Positions 7,556 through 15,478 of a stretch of DNA of 50,615 nt are shown here, one piece after another. A program made the translations under genes and the position numbers. The stretch is from the NCBI GenBank assembly GCA_964555935.1, contig CAZKUN010000039.1:1-50615 (forward strand), read 5' to 3'. The notes under the pieces were generated by a model, which worked only from the letters and a program-made list of their open reading frames with translations, was not told the DNA's origin and did not search any database. Positions within the stretch are counted from its first letter, which is position 1. Each line of letters opens with the position of its first letter. Origin of the DNA: CAZKUN01 sp964555935. GTDB taxonomy: Bacteria > Armatimonadota > Zipacnadia > Zipacnadales > VGFC01.

Positions 7556-8974
7556 CTACAGTGTCACGGTATCACCTGTCTGCTGCATCCAGGCGCGCAA
7601 CCTCGCGCGGAGGTCCGCTTGGGTCTCAGCGCATTCGCTGCTCCCGGCGAGGTTCTCGCTCTCCAGGGGATCTGTAGCGAGGTCGTACAGCTCCTCGAAG
7701 CCGCCCATGTTCCAGATGTACTTGTGCTGGTCGGTCACGACCGCTCGCTGGAAGACGTCCGGCACCACGTTACCGTTGTACTCGCTGAAGACGGCGTCAG
7801 GACCGGCAGCATCGTTCTCCACGTACCCGCGCAGTGAGGTCCCCTGGATGTTGTCCCTCGCATCGAGTCCCGCGTAGTCGAGAAGCGTCGGCGCGATGTC
7901 GACATGGCTGCAGAGCTGGCTGCGTCGCGATCCAGCAACGCCGGCGGGCGGGCGGACGATCATCGGCAGTCGGATACTCGGCTCGTAGCAGACCATCTTC
8001 TGGAAGTAGCTGTGCTCGCCCAGCATCTCGCCATGGTCGGGGTGGAAGATCACCAGCGTGTCATCGGCCTTGCCGCTGGCCTCCAGCGCATCGAGGATGC
8101 GTCCGATCGCGTCATCCACCAGCCGCACGCAGCCGTAGTAGGCCGCCCACGTCTCCAGCCACTCATCGTGCGTGTAGTTGCCCCCGACTTGGCCCGGCAG
8201 GTGGGTGAGGTGCATGTCGGGCTTGCCGGTCTGTGGTCCGGCAAGCGTCGGTGGCGGGGTGACATCGCCCGGCGAGTACATGCTGAGGTATTTTTGGGGG
8301 ATCACGAACGGCGGATGCGGCAGCCACAGGAAACTGAATAGCGCGAAGGGTAGGTCATCCGGCGTTTGCTCGATGAACCGTGCGGCCTGAGATCCATAGT
8401 AGAGATCGAGGTAGTCGTCAGGGGCGAGAGGATGCGTGCCGGGATTGGGCGCTGAGAACCGCACGTCTTCGATGGTATCGCCGAAGCGCGTCGGGCAAGG
8501 GTGTTGGTGGCCTGATAGGTCAGGCAGTGTCAACCCCTTGGCTTCGACGTGCTGGCGGTGCTCGGCATTGCTGATGAACGTCTCAAACGGGACGCGCTTG
8601 CGAAGCGGCGGATCGCATTTCACGTGATTGACGCCCACGTGCCCCATGTGGTAGCCCGCATCGGCGAGCAACTCGTCGACCGTCACCTCGCCCTCGTTGA
8701 GCAAGGCGGACGACTCGTCGCCCTGCTGCCCGAAGCCGTTGATGGTCGAGCCGCAGGAGTGGGGATATCGGCCCGTGTGAAGCGAGCCCCGCGCGGGGAC
8801 GCAGAGCGGGCAGGTGCTGTAGTAGCGGTCGAAACTGACGCCGTTTTCGGCCAGGCGGTCGATGCTAGGGGTTAGCTCTCGTCGCGCGTCGGTGAGGCCC
8901 TCGTGGCGGGCGAAGCTGCCGACGCAATCGCGTCGGTGCTGGTCGGTCATAATCCAGAGGATGTTGCTAGGCAT
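7556..8974 (-). CDS. Formylglycine-dependent sulfatase
   Basis: A 472-residue arylsulfatase-family enzyme. It hydrolyses sulfate esters, probably on a polysaccharide or glycan. Visible hallmarks are the N-terminal metal site WIMTDQHRRD (D11/Q12), the Cys-type signature CVPARGSLHTGR with C58 as the residue converted to formylglycine, and the C-terminal metal site FHPDHGEMLGEH. The ATG at 8974 starts the conserved strand MPSNILWIM; the open frame upstream is low-complexity REP-derived sequence and is excluded. No signal peptide is seen, so it may act in the cytoplasm unless exported another way. No maturase (anSME or FGE) is in the window. The DUF6785-like transporter gene lies 122 bases upstream on the same strand. 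Confidence 0.9.
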   Translation of the reverse strand: MPSNILWIMTDQHRRDCVGSFARHEGLTDARRELTPSIDRLAENGVSFDRYYSTCPLCVPARGSLHTGRYPHSCGSTINGFGQQGDESSALLNEGEVTVDELLADAGYHMGHVGVNHVKCDPPLRKRVPFETFISNAEHRQHVEAKGLTLPDLSGHQHPCPTRFGDTIEDVRFSAPNPGTHPLAPDDYLDLYYGSQAARFIEQTPDDLPFALFSFLWLPHPPFVIPQKYLSMYSPGDVTPPPTLAGPQTGKPDMHLTHLPGQVGGNYTHDEWLETWAAYYGCVRLVDDAIGRILDALEASGKADDTLVIFHPDHGEMLGEHSYFQKMVCYEPSIRLPMIVRPPAGVAGSRRSQLCSHVDIAPTLLDYAGLDARDNIQGTSLRGYVENDAAGPDAVFSEYNGNVVPDVFQRAVVTDQHKYIWNMGGFEELYDLATDPLESENLAGSSECAETQADLRARLRAWMQQTGDTVTL

Positions 8975-9010
8975 GTGCGGGTTCTTCCCGCTTAGGAGGG
9001 GGATCCCTCT

Positions 9011-9044
9011 GGGCACGGCCGCGGGCAAGAATGCCCGCGCCACG
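9011..9044. repeat. REP-like palindrome, copy 1
   Basis: A 34-base unit with the hairpin GCGGGCA-AGAA-TGCCCGC at 9021-9038, followed by GCCACG. It matches 38189-38222 with three differences, two of which are compensating changes in the two arms of the stem. It lies between the sulfatase start and the upstream transporter stop. Confidence 0.75.
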
Positions 9045-9083
9045 AGATGGCAGAGCCACGAGATGGCAGAGCCACGAGATGGC
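9039..9083. repeat. 16-base tandem repeat, about 2.8 copies
   Basis: The unit GCCACGAGATGGCAGA is repeated at 9039, 9055 and 9071, the last copy matching for 13 bases. The first unit overlaps the tail of the REP-like palindrome, so the array looks like local amplification of the REP flank. Too short and without spacers for a CRISPR. Confidence 0.8.
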
Positions 9084-9096
9084 GAGCAGTTGGGGG

Positions 9097-11055
9097 TCAG
9101 ATGAAGATCTTGTAGTTGGTCCTGCCGACGGCCGGGCCGATGATGGCCCAGATCGAGCCGCAGACGTAGTCGCCGAGGATTAGGCCCAGGAAGAAGTGGA
9201 CGCCCTCCTTGTGGACTTTCATGCCCCAGTAGCGCGTCAGGACGACCTTGATCAGCCAACTGACAAAGAACGCGAACCAGAAGTAATCCATGGCGAAACT
9301 GATCGCCAACGCGTACCCCGCCGGGTGGAACGGGATCGTCGTGAATCGGAAGCGGAGGGCCTTGAGGATGAACATGAACGCCGCGCCAACGCCCATGAAC
9401 AGCATCGCGTTGTAGTCCGGACCCTCGGGCACATCGATCCAGGTGCGCAGCCGGTTGTATGTCTCGGCCCCGACCCAGCCCTTGAAGCCCTGAGCGCGGG
9501 CGCTGGCGCCTTCCTGGAAGGTGACCTGCAAGTTCGCCCAGTAGGCGAAGACGATGCCGGCAACGGTTGCCAGTACCATCGTCTTGGCAAGCGCGCGCCG
9601 ATTGATGTCGGCGTGCTCGGTCATCTTGAACGCCTCAAGCTGATTGGGCATCGGGTGGCAGCGGTAGCACCGATTGAACCAGTACGTCGTGGATAGCGCG
9701 GTGAGGTTTCGCGGCCCCATGTTGTTGGCGCCCGCGATCTGGACCATGAGCCGGTGTGGGTTGACGAAGTAGATTTCGTGCGGCGCACCAAACTCGGCGC
9801 GGACGCGCGTCATCGCGAGACTCAGCAGGTAGAAGATGACTAAGAATGCGACGATAGTAGGCGAATTCATGCCCGCCTGGACGCCGAACACGACCAGCAG
9901 CGCCGAGCCCAGAACAAGGCCCAGCACGGCGAATCGATATGAGAATGGCTCGTCGTAATCGCTCAGCCTGTCGCCCTTGCCGATGACCGCGCTCCAGACA
10001 CTCGTCAGATGCGCCCGCGCCGCCCACAGTCCCGAGACCGCCAGCGCGAGCCACGCTCCGCCGGCTTGCTCGTTGAGATACGGCAGCCCTTGGGCTTGGC
10101 GCATGCCGATCATTCCGCCCGCGAGCATCTCAAGCTTGGAGAATAGGTAGAAGAACCAGCAAGAGAACGAGAGATCCGTCGGCAAGAAGAACGCCAGCCC
10201 TATTGCGAAGGGGTACATGCTTGTCGTGAACCGGCCCATGTGATCCCAAGGCATGCCGGTGAGGTGTTGGCGGAGGTTGTACTGCTTGATGTATTTCAGC
10301 TCAGGCACGTGCGGGAAGAACGCGTGTAGGCCGTTGACCAGGTCGATGGCCAGCGCGACCCCAAACCCGATCCACATCAGCCGGTTTCGAAAGAACTGGC
10401 CCGACTCCTGGCCCTTGGTCATTTCGAGCGGCAGGACAATCAGCGGGAAGGCGAGCTTCTCGTGCTCAGTCCACGGGCGACGGATGATGACGTTCAGGCA
10501 CATCAGGACGGTGATCAGCACTGCTAACCACAGCCCCCACCAGCCGAGCGGCCCGATCATCGGCAGGAGGTTCTCGCGGTGCCACCAAACCGACGCGCCC
10601 TCGTAAAAGCCCGTTAGGGCCGTCTCGTCCGTCACGACGAGCCACGTCGGGAGGTAGTGGTGGAACAGCTCTTCCCACTTGTTCTCGGGCGTGGCGAAGC
10701 GAAATGGGTGGCCGACGACGCCGAAGAGGTTCTGCACGAAATCGTGCCCGCAGAGCGTCTCGCCGATCACGATCATGATGTAGATGACGAGCATCTCCGA
10801 CTGCGTGAAGGCGCTCTTGGGCGCGACTTTGTGGAGGATGAGGTTGATCAGCGCCAGGCAGAAGAGGATGAAGATGGGCGTGATGAAGAGGGGCAGACAC
10901 GACCCGTCGAGCGAGTACCAGCGGACCTCGACGACCGTGACCCAGTACGCATTTATCGGCATCAGCGCCAACCCGAGCAGAATTGCCCGAACAGTCACTG
11001 TCGGGCGGGTTGAGACCGTTGCCGGAGCCTGGGTGGCGGGCGCTTCCGCATGCAC
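9097..11055 (-). CDS. Polytopic membrane protein of the DUF6785/DUF6784 (OPT-like) kind
   Basis: About 652 residues with some 14 hydrophobic segments (for example AILLGLALMPINAYWVTVVE, LPLFITPIFILFCLALINL, VLGLVLGSALLVVFGVQAGM) and the near-C-terminal GLILGDYVCGSIWAIIGPA. I recognise it as the large membrane family common in Armatimonadota and Planctomycetota beside sulfatases and other catabolic genes, which resembles oligopeptide transporters; its substrate is not known. The frame opens at a TTG at 11091, but that TTG is itself the TTGACA -35 box of a good promoter. The GTG at 11055 lies seven bases after the -10 box, so the message is probably leaderless and starts there. Probably co-expressed with the downstream sulfatase. 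Confidence 0.75.
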   Translation of the reverse strand: MHAEAPATQAPATVSTRPTVTVRAILLGLALMPINAYWVTVVEVRWYSLDGSCLPLFITPIFILFCLALINLILHKVAPKSAFTQSEMLVIYIMIVIGETLCGHDFVQNLFGVVGHPFRFATPENKWEELFHHYLPTWLVVTDETALTGFYEGASVWWHRENLLPMIGPLGWWGLWLAVLITVLMCLNVIIRRPWTEHEKLAFPLIVLPLEMTKGQESGQFFRNRLMWIGFGVALAIDLVNGLHAFFPHVPELKYIKQYNLRQHLTGMPWDHMGRFTTSMYPFAIGLAFFLPTDLSFSCWFFYLFSKLEMLAGGMIGMRQAQGLPYLNEQAGGAWLALAVSGLWAARAHLTSVWSAVIGKGDRLSDYDEPFSYRFAVLGLVLGSALLVVFGVQAGMNSPTIVAFLVIFYLLSLAMTRVRAEFGAPHEIYFVNPHRLMVQIAGANNMGPRNLTALSTTYWFNRCYRCHPMPNQLEAFKMTEHADINRRALAKTMVLATVAGIVFAYWANLQVTFQEGASARAQGFKGWVGAETYNRLRTWIDVPEGPDYNAMLFMGVGAAFMFILKALRFRFTTIPFHPAGYALAISFAMDYFWFAFFVSWLIKVVLTRYWGMKVHKEGVHFFLGLILGDYVCGSIWAIIGPAVGRTNYKIFI

Positions 11056-11062
11056 GGCGGCA

Positions 11063-11091
11063 ATTCTACGACCCACGGTAGTGTCTGTCAA
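11063..11091 (-). promoter_or_regulatory. Sigma-70-like promoter for the DUF6785-like gene, probably leaderless
   Basis: On the minus strand, TTGACA (11091-11086), a 17-base spacer and TAGAAT (11068-11063) give a near-consensus promoter in the gap between two divergent genes. Seven bases after TAGAAT comes the GTG at 11055, where transcription itself would begin. Confidence 0.6.
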
Positions 11092-11187
11092 GCGATGGTG
11101 GGGAGTCCCGAATCCGCGGAACGGAACCCGGCGAACAGGCGTCGTGTTAAGTAGCAGGAATGCTCGAATCCCTAGCGAGGCACGCGC

Positions 11188-12045
11188 ATGACTCCCGCAC
11201 TACTGGCCGCGCTGGTGCTGGCGACGCCCGCATCCGCGAAGACGTACTACCTGAACTACTCAGGCGCTGACGGTTTCGTCGAGTTCCTGGATGGACTCGT
11301 TGCGGCGGAATCGGAGTGGGTGGATGGGCTCGTGCCGCATTGGGAGGCCCTGAAGGGCGCCTTGGACGAGCATGCCGGGAACAACTCGCTGACGGCGACG
11401 GGCTCGGCCGAGGCCCTCAAAGCCCTCGAAGCCGTCCTGAAGCGGCTCGACGTGCCACGCGCGCAGGTTCAGGTGTCAGCCCAGCACATCCGGCTTAAGG
11501 CCCCCCAAGCGCTACTCGGAGCGCCGATAGACCCGCCGAGCCCCGGCGCCAGTCACGCGGGCGAGGCGGGGGCAGCGATCGAGGCCCGCGTGGCGGTGGG
11601 GGACTGGGCCAAGCGCCTGGAGGACCTCGGAGCCGATGCCGTGACCGTTCTCAATGAGTCGTGGGCGACCGTCATCAACGGGCACGAGGCGACTGTCTTC
11701 ATCACGTCAGACGATGCCGAGAAGCCGGTGGCGCACTGCCTTCAGTTCCGCCCCGCCGTCATGGCGGATGGCTCGATTTGGCTGACGCTGAGTTTCGGGC
11801 GCATTGTCCGCGATGAGCCGGATACCGTGCCCGTCGACCTGGCAACCGGCGGCGAGGAAGCGTGCGAGGCATGCGGCCCAGGCCCGGGCGACTGGCGCCT
11901 GATTCCGGAGTTGACGGTCACGACGCTCGTCCAGCCCGGCCAATCGGTCCTGCTACGAGGCTTGAAGTGGTATGTCGGCGAGGACGACTCGATGCGGGCG
12001 CCCGCCGATGAATTCGTCATCGTCACGCCGAGCATCATGCAGTAG
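11188..12045 (+). CDS. Secreted protein with a secretin NolW-like domain
   Basis: A 285-residue exported protein with a short signal peptide (MTPALLAALVLATPASA). Residues about 60-110 (NNSLTATGSAEALKALEAVL, then KRLDVPRAQVQVSAQHIRL) match the short N1/NolW-type domain of type II/III secretins. The C-terminal part (SIWLTLSFGRIVRD, LTVTTLVQPGQSVLLRGL, FVIVTPSIM) has the strand pattern found at the start of the secretin core, but the length is far too short for a pore. CEACGPGPG at about 230 may form a disulfide or metal site. GCGAGG precedes the ATG. Inference: a periplasmic secretin-like fragment with its own role. It is transcribed away from the transporter gene. Confidence 0.7.
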   Translation: MTPALLAALVLATPASAKTYYLNYSGADGFVEFLDGLVAAESEWVDGLVPHWEALKGALDEHAGNNSLTATGSAEALKALEAVLKRLDVPRAQVQVSAQHIRLKAPQALLGAPIDPPSPGASHAGEAGAAIEARVAVGDWAKRLEDLGADAVTVLNESWATVINGHEATVFITSDDAEKPVAHCLQFRPAVMADGSIWLTLSFGRIVRDEPDTVPVDLATGGEEACEACGPGPGDWRLIPELTVTTLVQPGQSVLLRGLKWYVGEDDSMRAPADEFVIVTPSIMQ

Positions 12046-12308
12046 ACATCCGCACGACAACGGAGAACGGCGTCGGGGCTGAAGCCCCTCTTACAGGGAT
12101 TGGGTAGATGAGAGCGCGCGGCGATGGATGCGATGAGTGTTTCTCACCGTGCCTCGCCGGGAACATCGCGCAATTCCTGGAATGTGAGTTCAGCCCCGAC
12201 GCCCTGGACGTATGCACGACCGCGGAAGAGGCGTCGTGGAAACTCGCTGAGTTTCCCTGCTGAAGCCCCTCTTACAGGGGTTGGCGATAAGCGAGGAGGG
12301 GGAATTGG

Positions 12309-12782
12309 ATGATGAGGAAGGGCGAGTCGCAAGATGATCCCGGGCACCGGGCGCTGCGCGCGGGGAGAGAGTCGGTGCCTGGCGAGTGGTATGCCATCGC
12401 AACTCGTGCCGCCATCGAGGACCTGCGGCCAGTGACGAGGCTGATCATCGACGAAGCCCGTCGGCTTGAGGACGAAGGCCGGATCAGGCTGCACGTCGTC
12501 GTCGTCATGCCAGACCACTGCCACATGATACTTGAGTTGCTCGGATCAGCAGGCCTCCCGCAAGTCAGGCAACTCCTCAAGGGCCGCTCAAGTCGGATCG
12601 CCAATCAGGCGCTCAACCGCACGGGCCCGCTGTGGATGGAAGCCTACTACGAGCACCTCATCCACGACGGCCGCGACGCGCGCGAGCAATGGTGGTACGT
12701 CGTGCAGAATCCCGTCCGCGAGGGTCTCGCCGACAAGTGGGAGGAGTACCCTCACATCCACACCGGACGCCACGTGATCTGA
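12309..12782 (+). CDS. REP-associated tyrosine transposase (RAYT)
   Basis: A 157-residue Y1 HUH transposase of the IS200-like/RAYT family. These enzymes nick single-stranded DNA at REP hairpins and are thought to spread REP sequences. The HUH motif is H70-C71-H72 in HVVVVMPDHCHMIL, and the expected catalytic tyrosine is Y130 in WWYVVQNPVREGL. GGAGGGGG lies just upstream of paired ATGs at 12309 and 12312. REP palindromes flank it on both sides and an 83-base repeat including its first codons recurs downstream. Length and key residues are intact, so it may be active. Confidence 0.92.
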   Translation: MMRKGESQDDPGHRALRAGRESVPGEWYAIATRAAIEDLRPVTRLIIDEARRLEDEGRIRLHVVVVMPDHCHMILELLGSAGLPQVRQLLKGRSSRIANQALNRTGPLWMEAYYEHLIHDGRDAREQWWYVVQNPVREGLADKWEEYPHIHTGRHVI

Positions 12783-12790
12783 CCAATCCA

Positions 12791-12814
12791 TGTAAGAGGG
12801 GCTTCAGCCCCGAC
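12791..12814 (-). repeat. Inverted REP palindrome downstream of the RAYT
   Basis: TGTAAGAGGGGCTTCAGCCC followed by CGAC is the reverse complement of the REP at 12873-12896. The two face each other across about 58 bases, a BIME-like arrangement just after the transposase stop, and may also act as its terminator. Confidence 0.75.
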
Positions 12815-13007
12815 GACGTAGACGTCGGCACGACAACGGAGAACGGCATCGGCACGACAACGAAGCAACGTCGTCGGGGCTGAAGCCCCTCTTACAGGGG
12901 TTGGCGATGAGCGAGGAGGGGGAATTGGATGACGGGGAAGGGCGAGTCGCAAGATGACCCCGAACAGCGGCACCCGCCGGGGACATCGCGCAGTTCCTGG
13001 AGCGCGG

Positions 13008-13364
13008 CTATGAGCGTTTCCTGATCTTGCCCGCAATCGCGGTCAGTTCCCCGTCATCGACCCATATTCCCCGGCACTTCGTGCAACTGTCGAGCGACAC
13101 GCCGGCGAAATGCTTGAACTCAAACTCCTCGAGGATGGCCAGACACACGGGGCATCGCAGGTCCCGGCTGGGGAGAGAACGCTCCCGCTCGGTCCGCCGG
13201 AATGCCTGGTCAAGCGCATCCAGGGCGTCGACGTCGCTCCTGGCGATCTCGTTGAGTTCGCCTCGATCAAACCACGCCCCGCCACACTCCGAGCAGCCCT
13301 CGACTTTGACGCCGGCAACGGTCTTGTCGACCAGGATCTTCGTGCATCGTGGACAGATGCGCAT
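13008..13364 (-). CDS. Double zf-TFIIB-type zinc-ribbon protein
   Basis: A 118-residue cytoplasmic protein with two zf-TFIIB-like zinc ribbons. The first is CPRC ... GVKVEGCSECGGAWFDRGEL at the N-terminus, the second CPVC ... GVSLDSCTKCRGIWVDDGEL near the C-terminus, joined by a charged helix (DVDALDALDQAFRRTERERS). All eight zinc-ligand cysteines are present. The frame also opens at a GTG at 13373, but the ATG at 13364 has GGGGTG six bases upstream and gives the usual MxICPRC start. The family is common but has no firm function. Its 3' end lies six bases past the RAYT-related repeat at 13002. Confidence 0.85.
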   Translation of the reverse strand: MRICPRCTKILVDKTVAGVKVEGCSECGGAWFDRGELNEIARSDVDALDALDQAFRRTERERSLPSRDLRCPVCLAILEEFEFKHFAGVSLDSCTKCRGIWVDDGELTAIAGKIRKRS

Positions 13365-13484
13365 GTCGGGCACCCCACTGGTGTCACATTCCGTCGCGAT
13401 ACACCATGCAACACTCTTGCCAAGCCATGATTCTCGCGTTGATTCGGCGCCGCGATGTCCTCTTCCTCCTCGCGGGTAGCGTCC

Positions 13485-13513
13485 TTGACTTCAGGCCCGC
13501 CGTTGGGTATAGT
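13485..13513 (+). promoter_or_regulatory. Sigma-70-like promoter for the gene at 13578
   Basis: TTGACT (13485-13490), a 17-base spacer and TATAGT (13508-13513). The start point would be near 13520, leaving a leader of about 58 bases with a clear ribosome binding site (GGAAGGAG) before the ATG at 13578. Confidence 0.6.
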
Positions 13514-13577
13514 TCTTACGCGGAGCCTGACTCTGGTTAGGGCCCGTCTTTTGTACTTTGGGGAAGGAGCGAGGTTG

Positions 13578-14762
13578 ATGAAACTGACCCGCCTGCTGAT
13601 GGTAGCAGTACTCCTGCTTGCTGGCACTTTTGCCTACGCGCAGGATGCAAAGGACATCGTAATCGCAGGCCAGATCGTGGCCCGCGTGAGGGACAAGGGG
13701 GACTTCGACTCCCTCTCTATCCGTGCCGGCAAAGTCGACCACCGCATCAGTGACGTCATCTCTGACGAAGACACCCAGAACCCCAAGCTGCGCCTTGCGA
13801 CCGACGGTGGGATCCCGACGATCTATGTCGGCGATACCAAGGTCATTGGCGTGCACCCGGGCGATGCGGAGCCGCAGGGGATCACCCAGCGTCAGCTCGC
13901 GGCGATGTGGATGAAGAACATCAAGCTCGCGCTGCCGAAGGCCACGCCCGTATCGAGGCTTCCCGCGACGCCGGGCCCCGCGCCCGAGCCGGTGGTGACT
14001 GGGAACCCGCTGCCGCGCGTTCCCGATACCGATGAGCCAGAGACGCCGACGCCCGCGCCGGTCGGCCCAAGCACGGCACACGCCGGGCCGACGCCGATTG
14101 CATCGACCGATCCGACGGGTGACGCCGTCCCGACGCCCGTCCCCAGCGAGCTGCCCGAACCCGAGGCGACGCCTCGCGGAGCGGCGCTACTGCTGCTCAT
14201 GGACTCGTTCAACAGCGTTCGCGCCCTGACTGAGGAGGAGTACCTGGCTGGCCGCGATCGACTGGCCGCTAACGTCATCGCGAATCTCGAGCCGTTCATG
14301 TCCAGCGCACGCGGCGCGGCCTCGGCCAGCGGCGAGACGCAGCCCCCGCGGCCGATCACGGTGGTCGGTCCGGAGACGCCCGTGACACCGACGCCGGTTG
14401 TGCCGACACCAGTCACGCCGACCGCGCCTGAAGTCGAGGACCCACCCACGCCGACCATTCCTAACGTGCCCACCGCGCCGGCGACCACGGGTACCACGGT
14501 TGTCGTGCCCGAAAGTCCCGTTGACACGCCCTCGGGCGATCCGTCCTACACGCGCGTTCCGCAGAAGCAGCACATCAAGCGCAAAATGGCGGCCGCACAG
14601 GCTCCTTACATGGCGCTGAAGGCCGCGGGCAACCCGCAGGCGACAGCCGTCTACGCGTTGCTGAAAGCGTCGCGCACCGCCCACACCGCGGGCGACTTCG
14701 ACCTCGCCGAGTCGAAGGTCGACGAGGCGCTTCGCATGATGGGTGTGCCGATTCCTGACTAG
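13578..14762 (+). CDS. Secreted Pro/Thr-rich protein
   Basis: A 394-residue exported protein. The signal peptide is residues 1-22 (MKLTRLLMVAVLLLAGTFAYA). Residues about 25-118 form a globular module (DIVIAGQIVARVRDKGDFDS, then IYVGDTKVIGVHPGDA and QLAAMWMKNIKLALP) that resembles a module I recall from the periplasmic part of some cyanobacterial MscS-type channel proteins. Two Pro/Thr-rich linkers (about 120-205 and 265-330) surround a helical segment with ALTEEEYLAGRDRLAANVIA, and the C-terminal 70 residues are helical (LLKASRTAHTAGDFDLAESK). No enzymatic motif is seen. ATG 13578 follows GGAAGGAG. It has its own promoter at 13485 and a perfect terminator hairpin at 14793. Function unknown; likely periplasmic or wall-spanning. 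Confidence 0.75.
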   Translation: MKLTRLLMVAVLLLAGTFAYAQDAKDIVIAGQIVARVRDKGDFDSLSIRAGKVDHRISDVISDEDTQNPKLRLATDGGIPTIYVGDTKVIGVHPGDAEPQGITQRQLAAMWMKNIKLALPKATPVSRLPATPGPAPEPVVTGNPLPRVPDTDEPETPTPAPVGPSTAHAGPTPIASTDPTGDAVPTPVPSELPEPEATPRGAALLLLMDSFNSVRALTEEEYLAGRDRLAANVIANLEPFMSSARGAASASGETQPPRPITVVGPETPVTPTPVVPTPVTPTAPEVEDPPTPTIPNVPTAPATTGTTVVVPESPVDTPSGDPSYTRVPQKQHIKRKMAAAQAPYMALKAAGNPQATAVYALLKASRTAHTAGDFDLAESKVDEALRMMGVPIPD

Positions 14763-14792
14763 GTGAGCAAGCGCGCAATCCACGCAGACCGG

Positions 14793-14821
14793 ATCGGCCG
14801 AGCCAATTGGGCTCGGCCGAT
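14793..14821 (+). terminator. Perfect 12-bp hairpin after the gene at 13578
   Basis: ATCGGCCGAGCC and GGCTCGGCCGAT pair perfectly around a five-base loop. The T-tract after it is weak. A TTG that could start the next gene lies in the loop, which argues against that start. Confidence 0.7.
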
Positions 14822-14842
14822 TTCGTGACTGGAAGGTGCTCC

Positions 14843-15478
14843 GTGCAAGCCGTGCTGGTGGACCTCGACGAAACGCTCTACGCGCCCGGAGATGCGTTGA
14901 TCCAGACAGTGGATCGGCGGATCACGGCGTTCATCGCGTGGCGCGTGGGCTTGCCCTGGGATCGTGCAGACCTCATGCGTCGAGATCTGTGGATCGAGTT
15001 CGGCACGACGGCGCGAGGACTGAATCGACTGTTTGACATCGACCCGAGGGAGGTCTATCGCTTCGCGGTCGACGCCGTGGACCCGTCACTGCATTTGGTC
15101 CTGGACCAGACCGTGGGCGAGGCATTGCGGCGGATATCGGCGCCGCGTTACGTCTTCACCAACGCGTCTCGGGGGTACGCCGAACGGGTCCTGGAGACGC
15201 TGGGCATTGCCTCCTGTTTCGACGGCATCTTCTCCATCGAGTCTTGCTTCTATAACCCGAAGCCGACGCCGATCTGCTACCGGCGCATCCTCTCAACGCT
15301 CGGCCTCGACGGCGAGCGCGTGGCCTTCCTTGATGACAATCCCAACAACTTCGCGCCGGCTCTGGCGTTGGGGATGACGTGCGTCCAGGTGGGTGAGCGG
15401 GGCGGTGCGCCGGAGGGCGTCTCGCGCGTCGCCAGGTTTCAGGATGTCCCCGACGTGCTGTCATCGCTGGGGTTCTGA
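14843..15478 (+). CDS. HAD-superfamily hydrolase, pyrimidine 5'-nucleotidase-like
   Basis: A 211-residue HAD phosphatase. Motif I is DLDETLY (D7 nucleophile, D9 acid/base) at the very N-terminus, motif II is VFTNAS, motif III is the lysine in YNPKPTPICY, and motif IV is FLDDNPNN. The helical cap and the DLDETLY/TNAS pair match the SSM1/pyrimidine 5'-nucleotidase branch, which dephosphorylates nucleotides. GTG at 14843 is preferred because GGAAGG lies six bases upstream; a TTG at 14807 lies inside a terminator loop. Its last 40 bases overlap the 3' end of the converging gene. Substrate not certain. Confidence 0.85.
   Translation: MQAVLVDLDETLYAPGDALIQTVDRRITAFIAWRVGLPWDRADLMRRDLWIEFGTTARGLNRLFDIDPREVYRFAVDAVDPSLHLVLDQTVGEALRRISAPRYVFTNASRGYAERVLETLGIASCFDGIFSIESCFYNPKPTPICYRRILSTLGLDGERVAFLDDNPNNFAPALALGMTCVQVGERGGAPEGVSRVARFQDVPDVLSSLGF

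Larger units (their letters stand above)
12053..13002. mobile_element. RAYT/REP locus with degraded element copies
   Basis: A cluster of related repeats around a RAYT transposase gene. It holds four REP palindromes (GGGGCTGAAGCCCC core) at 12072-12098, 12260-12280, 12791-12814 (inverted) and 12873-12900. An 83-base direct repeat, 12260-12342 and 12880-12962 (four mismatches, offset 620), covers the REP, the ribosome binding site and the first codons of the transposase. A 27-base block occurs at 12156-12182 and 12976-13002 (three mismatches, offset 820). A further shared stretch (CACGACAACGGAGAACGGC) is at 12053-12071 and 12830-12848. The third copy is a 5' stub of the transposase without the rest of the gene. 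Confidence 0.8.

Noticed and set aside
9039..9083. CRISPR-like array
   Set aside because: Units are 16 bases, directly adjacent with no spacers, and no cas genes are present. It is a simple tandem repeat.
14807..14842. TTG start giving a longer HAD protein
   Set aside because: The TTG lies in the loop of a perfect terminator hairpin; GTG 14843 has GGAAGG at the right distance.
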